Shown here in pieces: positions 58,225 through 64,000 of a stretch of 64,000 bases of DNA; within the stretch, counting starts at the first letter, position 1; the number at the start of each line of letters is the position of its first letter. The DNA comes from Brienomyrus brachyistius (Eukaryota > Chordata > Actinopteri > Osteoglossiformes > Mormyridae). The stretch lies in assembly GCF_023856365.1 (NCBI RefSeq), contig NW_026042694.1, positions 1 to 64,000 on the forward strand, read 5' to 3'. Below the pieces are notes generated by a model. The model had not been told where the DNA came from. It worked only from the letters and a program-made list of their open reading frames with translations, and did no database searches. Position numbers and translations under genes: made by a program.

Positions 58225-59369
58225 ACGCTATGCTAATATGCTATGCTAATATGCTAATATGCTAATATACTATGCTAATATGCTAATATGCTAATACGCC
58301 AACACGCTAATATGTTATGCTATGCTAATATGCTATTATGCTAATATGCTATGTTAATATGCTAATATGCTATGCTAATGTGTTAATATGCTAATATGCT
58401 AATACGCTATGCTAATATGCTAATATGCTAATATGCTAATATGCTAATATGCTAACACGCTATGCTAATATGCTAATATGCTAATATGCTAATATGCTAA
58501 TATTCTAAAGCTAATATGCTAATATGCTAATACGCTAATATGCTAACACGCTATGCTAATATGCTAATATGCTAATATGCTAATATGCTAATATGCTAAT
58601 ATGCTAATATGCTAATACGCTATGCTAATATGCTAATATGCTAATATGCTAATATGCTAATATGCTATGCTAATATGCTAATATGCTAATACGCTAATAT
58701 GCTAACACGCTATGCTAATATGCTAATATGCTAATATGCTAATATGCTAATATGCTATGCTAATATGCTAATATGCTAATACGCTAATATGCTAACACGC
58801 TATGCTAATATGCTAATATGCTAATATGCTAATATGCTAACACGCTATGCTAATATGCTAATATGCTATGCTAATATGCTATGCTAATATGCTATGCTAA
58901 TATGCTAATATGCTAATCCGCTAATATATTAACACGCTATGCTAATATGCTAATATGCTAATATGCTAACACGCTATGCTAATATGCTGATGCTATGCTA
59001 ATATGCTAATATGCTATGCTAATATGCTAATATGCTAATATGCTAATATGCTATGCTAATATGCTAATATGCTAATACGCTAATATACTAACACGCTATG
59101 CTAATATGCTATGTTAATATGCTAATATGCTAATATGCTAATATGCTATGCTAATATGCATATTCTAATACGCTAATATGCTAACACGCTATGCTAATAT
59201 GCTAATATGCTAATATGCTAATATGCTAATATGCTATGCTAATATGCTAATATGCTAATACGCTAATATGCTAACACGCTATGCTAATATGCTAATATGC
59301 TAATATGTTAATATGCTATGCTAATATGCTATGTTAATACGCTAATATGCTAATATACTATGCTAATAT

Positions 59370-59430
59370 GCTAATACGCTAATATGCTATGCTAATACGC
59401 TAATATGCTAACACGCTAATATGCTAACAC
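59370..59430 (+). other. Junction of a 1.93 kb block loss in copy III
   Basis: After the word ACTATGCTAATATG near 59357, copy III passes directly into two successive TAACACGC words near 59410, a context found near 33205-33240 in copy I and 46145-46175 in copy II. In copies I and II about 1.93 kb intervenes, containing two ATGCAAAT words, two TATGGTAATATG modules and a GCTATTATG cassette. Offsets confirm the loss (15188 at 58332, 13256 at 59542). Confidence 0.83.
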
Positions 59431-62400
59431 GCTATGCTAATATGCTAATATGCTAATATGCTAATATGCTAATATGCTATGCTAATATGCTAATATGCTA
59501 ATATGCTAATACGCTAATATGTTAATATGCTATGCTAATATGCTATTATGCTAATATGCTAATATGCTAATATGCTAATATGCTAATATGCTAATATGCT
59601 ATGCTAACACGCTATGCTAATATACTAATATGCTATGCTAATATGCTTATATGCTAATTTTCTATGCTAATATGCTAATATGCTAATATGCTAATACGCT
59701 AATATGCTAATATGCTAATACGCTAATATGCTAACACGCTATGCTAATATGCTAATATGCTAATATGCTAATATGCTAATATGCTAATATGCTAATATGC
59801 TAATATGCTAACACACTATGCTAATATGCTAATATGCTAATATGCTAATATGCTAATATGCTATGCTAATATGCTAATATGCTAATATGCTAATATGCTA
59901 ATAAGCTAATACGCTAATATGCTAATATGCTAATATGCTAATACGCTATGCTAACACGCTATGCTAATACGCTAATATGCTATGCTAATATGCTAATATG
60001 CTAATATGCTAATATGCTAATATGCTAACACGCTAATATGCTAACACGCTATGCTAATATGCTAATATGCTAATATGCTAATATGCTATGCTAATACGTT
60101 AATACGCTATGTTAACATGCTATGCTAATATGCTATTATGCTAATATTGTAATATGTTAATATGCTAATATGCTATACTAATGTGCTAATATGCTAATAT
60201 GCTAACACGCTATGCTAATATGCTAATATGCTAATATGCTAAATGCAATGCTAATATGCTAATATGCTAATATGCTAATATGCTAATATTCTATGCTAAT
60301 ATGCTAATATGCTAATATGCTAATATGCTAATATTCTATGCTAATATGCTAATATGCTAATATGCTAATATGCTAATATGCTATGCTAATATGCTAATAT
60401 GCTAATATGCTAACACGCTAATATGCTAATACGCTATGCTAATATGCTAATATGCTAATATGCTAATATGCTAATATGCTATGCTAATTTGCTAATATGC
60501 TAATACGTTACGCTAATATGTTAACATGCTATGCTAATATGCTATTATGCTAATATGCTATGTTAATATGCTAATATGCTATGTTAATGTGCTAATATGC
60601 TAATATGCTAATATGCTATGCTAATATGCTATGCTAATATGCTAATACGCTAATATGCTAACACGCTATGCTAATATGCTAATATGCTAGTATACTAATA
60701 TGCTAATATGCTAACACGCTATGCTAATATGCTAATATGCTAATATGCTAATATGCTAATATGCTATGCTAATATGCTAATATGCTAATATGCTAATACG
60801 CTAATATTCTATGCTAATATGCTAATATGCTAGAATGCTAATATGCTAATGTGTTAATATGCTAATATGCTATGCTAATATGCTAATATGCTAATACGCT
60901 AATATGCTAACATGCTATGCTAATATATTAATATGCTAATATGCTAATATGCTAATATGCTATGCTAATATACTAATATGCTATGCTAATATGCTAATAT
61001 GCTAATATGCTAACACGCTATGCTAATATGCTAATATGCTAATATGCTAACACGCTATGCTATATGCTAATATGCTAATATGCTAATACGCTAATATGCT
61101 AACACGCTATGCTAATATGCTATGCTAATATGCTAATATGCTAATATACTATGCTAATATGCTAATATGCTAATATGCTAATACGCTAACACGCTATGTT
61201 AACATACTATGCTAATATGCTATTATGCTAATATGCTAATATGTTAATATGCTAATATGCTATGCTAATGTGCTAATATGCTAATATGCTAATATGCTAA
61301 CACGCTATGCTAATATGCTAATATGCTAATATGCTAATATGCTAATATGCCATGCTAATATGCTAATATGCTAATACACTAATATGCTAACACGCTATGC
61401 TAATATGCTAATATGCTAATATGCTAATATGCTATGCTAATACACTAATATGCTATGCTAATATGCTAATATGCTAATTCGCTAATATGCTAACACGCTA
61501 TGCTAATATGCTAATATGCTATGCTAAAATGCTAATATGCTAACACGCTATGCTAATATGCTAATATGCTAATATGCTAATATGCTAATATGCTATGCTA
61601 ATATGCTAATATGCTAATATGCTAATACTCTAATATGCTATGCTAATATGCTAATATGCTAATATGCTATGCTAACACGCTATGTTAATATGCTAATATG
61701 CTAATATGCTAATATGCTAATATACTAAGATGCTATGCTAATATGCTAACATGCTAATACGTTAACATGCTAATACGCTAAGCTAATATGCTATGCTAAT
61801 ATGCTAATATGCTAATATGCTAATATGCTAATATGCTAATATGCTAATATGCTATGCTAATATGCTAATATGCTAATATGCTATGCTAATATGCTAATAT
61901 GCTATGCTAATATGTTAATATGCTAATACGCTATGCTAACACGCTATGCTAATATGCTAATATGCTAATATGCTAATATGCTATGCTAATATGCTAATAT
62001 GCTAATATGCTAATATGCTAATACGCTAATATGCTAACACGCTATGCTAATATGCTAATATGCTAATATGCTATGCTAATATGCTAATATGCTAATATGC
62101 TAATACGCTAATATGCTAACACGCTATGCTAATATGCTAATATGCTATGCTAACACGCTATGCTAATATGCTAATATGCTAATACGCTAATATGCTAACA
62201 CGCTATGCTAATATGCTAATGTGCTAATATGCTAACACGCTATGCTAATATGCTAATATGCTATGCTAATATGCTAATATGCTAATATGCTATGCTAATA
62301 TGCTAATATGCTAATCCGCTAATATAACACACTATGCTAATATGCTAATATACTAATATGCTAATATGCTAACACGCTATGCTAATATGCTAATATGCTA

Positions 62401-64000
62401 ATATGCTAATATGGTATGCTAATATGCTAATATGCTAATACGCTAATATGCTAACACGCTATGCTAATATGCTAATATGCTATGCTAATATGCTAATATG
62501 CTAATATGTTAATATGCTAATATGCTAATATGCTAATATGCTATGTTAATATGCTAATATGCTAATATGCTAACACGCTATGCTAATATGCTAATATGCT
62601 AATATGCTAATATACTAATATGCTAATATGCTATGCTAATATGCTAATATGCTAATACGCTAATATGCTAACACGCTATGTTAATATGCTAATATGCTAA
62701 TATGCTAATATGCTAATATGCTATGCTAATATGCTAATATGCTAATACGCTAATATGCTAACACACTATGCTAATATGCTAATATGCTAATATGCTAATA
62801 TGCTATGTTAATACGCTAATATGCTAACACGCTATGCTAATATGCTAATATGCTAATATGCTAATATGCTATGCTAATATGCTAATATGCTAATATGCTA
62901 ATATGCTATGCTAATATGCTAATATGCTAATATGCTAACACGCTATGCTAATATGCTAATATGCTAATATGCTAATATGCTAATATGCTAATATGCTAAT
63001 ACGCTAATATGCTAACATGCTATACTAACATGCTAATATGCTAATATGCTAATATGCTAATATGCTATGCTAATATGCTAAGATACTAATATGCTAAGAT
63101 GCTAATATGCTATGCTAATATGCTAATATGCTAATACGCTAATATGCTAACACGCTATGCTAATATGCTAATATGCTATGGTAATATGCTAATATACTAA
63201 TATGCTAATATGCTAATATGCTAATATGCTAATATGCTAATATGCTAATATGCTATGCTAATATTCTATGCTAATATGCTAATATGCTAATGTGCTAATA
63301 TGCTAATATGCTAATATGCTAATATGCAAATATGCTAATATGCTAATATGCTAATATGCTAACATGCTATGCTAATATGCTAATATGCTAATATGCTATG
63401 CTAATATGCTATGCTAATATGCTAATATGCTAATACGCTATGCTAACACGCTATGCTAATATGCTATGCTAATATGCTAATATGCTAATATACTATGCTA
63501 ATATGCTAATACGCTAATATGCTAACACGCTATGCTAATATGCTAATATGCTAATATGCTAATATGCTATGCTAATATACTAATATGCTAATATGCTAAG
63601 ATGCTATGCTAATATGCTAACATGCTAATACGTTAACATGCTAATACGCTAAGCTAATATGCTAATATGCTAATATGCTAATATGCTATGCTAATATGCT
63701 AATATGCTAATATGCTATGCTAATATGCTAATATGCTATGCTAATATGTTAATATGCTAATACGCTAATATGCTAACATGCTATGCTAATATGCTAATAT
63801 GCTAATATGCTAATATGCTATGCTAATATGCTAATATGCTAATATGCTAATATGCTAATACGCTAATACGCTAATATGCTAACACGCTATGCTAATATGC
63901 TAATATGCTAATATGCTAATATGCTATGCTAATATGCTAATATGCTAATACGCTAATATGCTAACACGCTATGCTAATATGCTAATATGCTAATATGCTA

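Larger units (their letters stand above)
13469..59164. repeat. 12-bp palindrome AATATGCATATT (11 copies)
   Basis: Perfect 12-bp palindromes lie at 13469-13480, 17802-17813, 18137-18148, 19902-19913, 22166-22177, 24849-24860, 31035-31046, 37723-37734, 43965-43976, 53666-53677 and 59153-59164. All are followed by CTAATACGC and preceded by a CTATGTTAATATG context, and each lies roughly 230-250 bp after a TCCGC word. The centre includes a 10-base alternating purine-pyrimidine tract, ATATGCATAT. Since the rest of the array is strictly directional, these are among the few perfect dyads in it. They arose by loss of bases between units and were then copied with their module. Confidence 0.88.
34281..60153 (+). 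other. Super-HOR-specific word ATTGTAAT (three copies)
   Basis: AATATTGTAATATGTT, with GTAAT replacing the usual CTAAT, occurs only at 34281, 46861 and about 60146, once per super-HOR copy. The offsets are 12580 and 13285 bp. It immediately follows a GCTATTATG cassette. It is the cleanest single-copy tag for the super-HOR in this window. Confidence 0.87.
1971..60555 (+). repeat. Anchor subset of the cassette, with CTATGTTAATGTGC (11 copies)
   Basis: In eleven cassettes the GCTATTATG is followed some 45 bp later by CTATGTTAATGTGC rather than CTATGCTAATGTGC. They start at 1971, 4474, 7805, 11167, 15504, 28550, 34669, 41480, 47257, 57431 and 60541. Spacings are 2503, 3331, 3362, 4337, 13046, 6119, 6811, 5777, 10174 and 3110 bp. 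Nearly all are followed by GCTATTATAC or GCTAGTATAC, or the related GCTAGTATGC at 47406. The anchor gives a common register for comparing HORs of different size. Confidence 0.85.
995..61227 (+). repeat. Recurrent cassette TGTTAACATG ... GCTATTATG (about 62 copies)
   Basis: This is the most frequent long variant. It contains the HpaI palindrome GTTAAC about 20 bp before GCTATTATG. GCTATTATG starts at 995, 1540, 1971, 2421, 3506, 4043, 4474, 5510, 6310, 7361, 7805, 8841, 9633, 10723, 11167, 12142, 14480, 15057, 15504, 16485, 18792, 21011, 21490, 23275, 23720, 25950, 26503, 27561, 28119, 28550, 29589, 30206, 32242, 33348, 33682, 34267, 34669, 35355, 38848, 39401, 40483, 41041, 41480, 42527, 43144, 45172, 46286, 46847, 47257, 47943, 51811, 52521, 54759, 55304, 56386, 57008, 57431, 58332, 59542, 60132, 60541 and 61219. 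A few copies have lost GTTAAC (TGTTATGC, for example before 7805, 11167, 29589, 42527, 51811 and 58332). Confidence 0.88.
13242..62320 (+). repeat. TCCGC module words
   Basis: The rare variant CTAATCCGCTAATAT occurs with TCCGC starting near 13242, 17575, 17910, 19651, 21915, 24614, 30791, 36454, 37488, 43721, 49043, 50787, 53407, 58918 and 62315. Three downstream forms separate them by lineage: ATAACAC (13242, 17575, 17910, 36454, 49043, 62315), TGTTAACAC (19651, 21915, 24614, 37488, 50787, 53407) and TATTAACAC (30791, 43721, 58918). The forms track homologous positions in the HORs, so they are useful copy markers. Confidence 0.85.
51..63331 (+). other. Exact octamer words ATGCAAAT (23 copies)
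   Basis: The single T to A change that turns ATGCTAAT into ATGCAAAT is found starting at 51, 2705, 5001, 8332, 13745, 20218, 22466, 25149, 26755, 29072, 31327, 31372, 38023, 39653, 42002, 44257, 44302, 50774, 51424, 53958, 55564, 57945 and 63324. Most sit in two inherited contexts: about 250-280 bp before TATGGTAATATG, or about 130 bp after ATTAATATGC. ATGCAAAT is the consensus octamer bound by POU proteins such as Oct-1 (established). That it is bound here is not shown. The reverse complement ATTTGCAT was not seen. Confidence 0.85.
1..64000 (+). repeat. Satellite array of 8-mer ATGCTAAT with interspersed 5-mer ATGCT
   Basis: The entire window consists of direct repeats of ATGCTAAT with single 5-mers (ATGCT) interspersed, usually after two to six 8-mers. 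Common unit variants are ACGCTAAT, ATGCTAAC, ATACTAAT, ATGTTAAT, GTGCTAAT, ATGCTTAT and ATTCTAAT. All units point the same way; I saw no run of the inverted unit ATTAGCAT. There is no gene, and no stretch that is not satellite. TAA on the + strand and CTA (TAG on the - strand) recur every 8 bases, and the 8-base step moves them through all three frames, so no frame stays open for more than a few codons. I see no telomere repeat, CENP-B box, tRNA, rRNA or transposon remnant. Size and homogeneity are typical of eukaryotic heterochromatic satellite DNA. The species and chromosome location cannot be told from the sequence. Confidence 0.98.
53407..64000 (+). repeat. Super-HOR copy III, incomplete at the window end (at least 10.6 kb)
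   Basis: Markers again follow copies I and II: ATGCAAAT 53958, ATGG 54233, TAGG 55271, TAGG 56975, ATTAATATGC near 57808, CTAAAGCT 58504, TCCGC 58918, palindrome 59153, ATTGTAAT 60146, GCTATTATG 61219, TCCGC 62315, ATGG 63178. Offsets from copy II step down from about 15.9 kb (to 57431) to 15188 (58332) and then to 13256-13285 (59542 onward), showing two block losses of about 0.76 and 1.93 kb. The window ends within the segment matching about 50.7 kb of copy II. No gene is present. Confidence 0.88.

Noticed and set aside
13469..59164. Z-DNA or cruciform formation at ATATGCATAT
   Set aside because: The alternating tract is only 10 bp and AT-rich, and the dyad is 12 bp. Both are too short to predict a stable alternative structure.
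1..64000. ATG words and possible short reading frames on both strands
   Set aside because: Each 8-mer contains TAA on + and CTA (TAG on -). The 8-base step brings a stop into all frames within about 24 bases, and 5-mer clusters extend this only slightly. No frame can encode a protein.
1..64000. CRISPR-like array, since there are direct repeats at intervals
   Set aside because: There are no unique spacers. What lies between the longer repeated words is the same 8-mer satellite, and there are no cas genes.
1..64000. Telomeric or subtelomeric identity
   Set aside because: No TTAGGG-type or other telomere repeat is present. An 8-mer telomere unit would normally be G-rich on one strand, while this unit has one G and one C.
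1..64000. Centromere identity
   Set aside because: No CENP-B box was seen, and many satellites are not centromeric. HOR structure is compatible with a centromere but does not prove it; CENP-A data would be needed.
1..64000. Assignment to a particular species or named satellite
   Set aside because: I do not recognise ATGCTAAT as a named satellite with enough certainty, and no search could be run.
1..64000. Significance of duplication sizes being sums of 8s and 5s (90, 143, 334, 335)
   Set aside because: Every integer above 27 can be written as a sum of 8s and 5s, so this carries no information.

Overview
The whole 64 kb window is one uninterrupted satellite DNA array. I find no genes, RNA genes, transposons, CRISPR arrays or unique-sequence islands. 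The basic unit is the 8-mer ATGCTAAT, repeated head to tail in one orientation. At irregular but inherited intervals it is replaced by a 5-mer, ATGCT (the same unit without the last AAT). Base composition follows from the units (25% GC per 8-mer, 40% per 5-mer), giving a window of about one quarter to 30% GC by eye. Every 8-mer carries TAA on the + strand and CTA (TAG on the - strand). Because 8 is not a multiple of 3, all six frames close within about 24 bases of any 8-mer run, so coding is excluded. A homogeneous array this long points to constitutive heterochromatin of a eukaryote (pericentromeric, subtelomeric, sex-chromosome or B-chromosome type), probably from a long-read assembly. I cannot name the species.

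The array has several nested levels. (1) The 8-mer/5-mer alphabet. (2) Punctuation words such as TAACACGCTATG, usually about 70-150 bp apart. (3) Longer cassettes. The commonest runs from TGTTAACATG to GCTATTATG and occurs about 62 times. Others are an ATGCAAAT-containing module, a TATGGTAATATG module, a TCCGC word and a 12-bp palindrome AATATGCATATT. (4) Higher-order repeats (HORs) of several kb built from these cassettes. (5) A super-HOR of 12.9-15.9 kb.

Layout: about 1-4.7 kb, two versions of a 2.5-2.65 kb HOR; 4.5-11.2 kb, two nearly identical copies of a 3.33-3.36 kb HOR; 11.2-17.8 kb, one and a half copies of a 4.34 kb HOR; 17.5-18.2 kb, a 335-bp tandem duplication; 18.2-24.4 kb, a 2.27-2.8 kb HOR; 24.6-64 kb, super-HOR copies I (24614-37487), II (37488-53406) and III (53407 to the window end, incomplete). 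The super-HOR is a mosaic: part of it (about 26.75-30.4 kb and its later copies) matches the block at 2.7-6.6 kb, and another part matches the 19-26 kb modules.

The three super-HOR copies differ by large block gains and losses (about 0.33, 0.76, 1.93 and 3.33 kb) and by small diagnostic indels that do not all support the same relationship. This is the expected result of unequal crossover, replication slippage and gene conversion. The most biologically suggestive sequence fact is that the basic unit ATGCTAAT is a known variant of the POU/Oct-1 octamer site, and that the exact consensus octamer ATGCAAAT occurs 23 times at inherited positions. No function follows from sequence alone.
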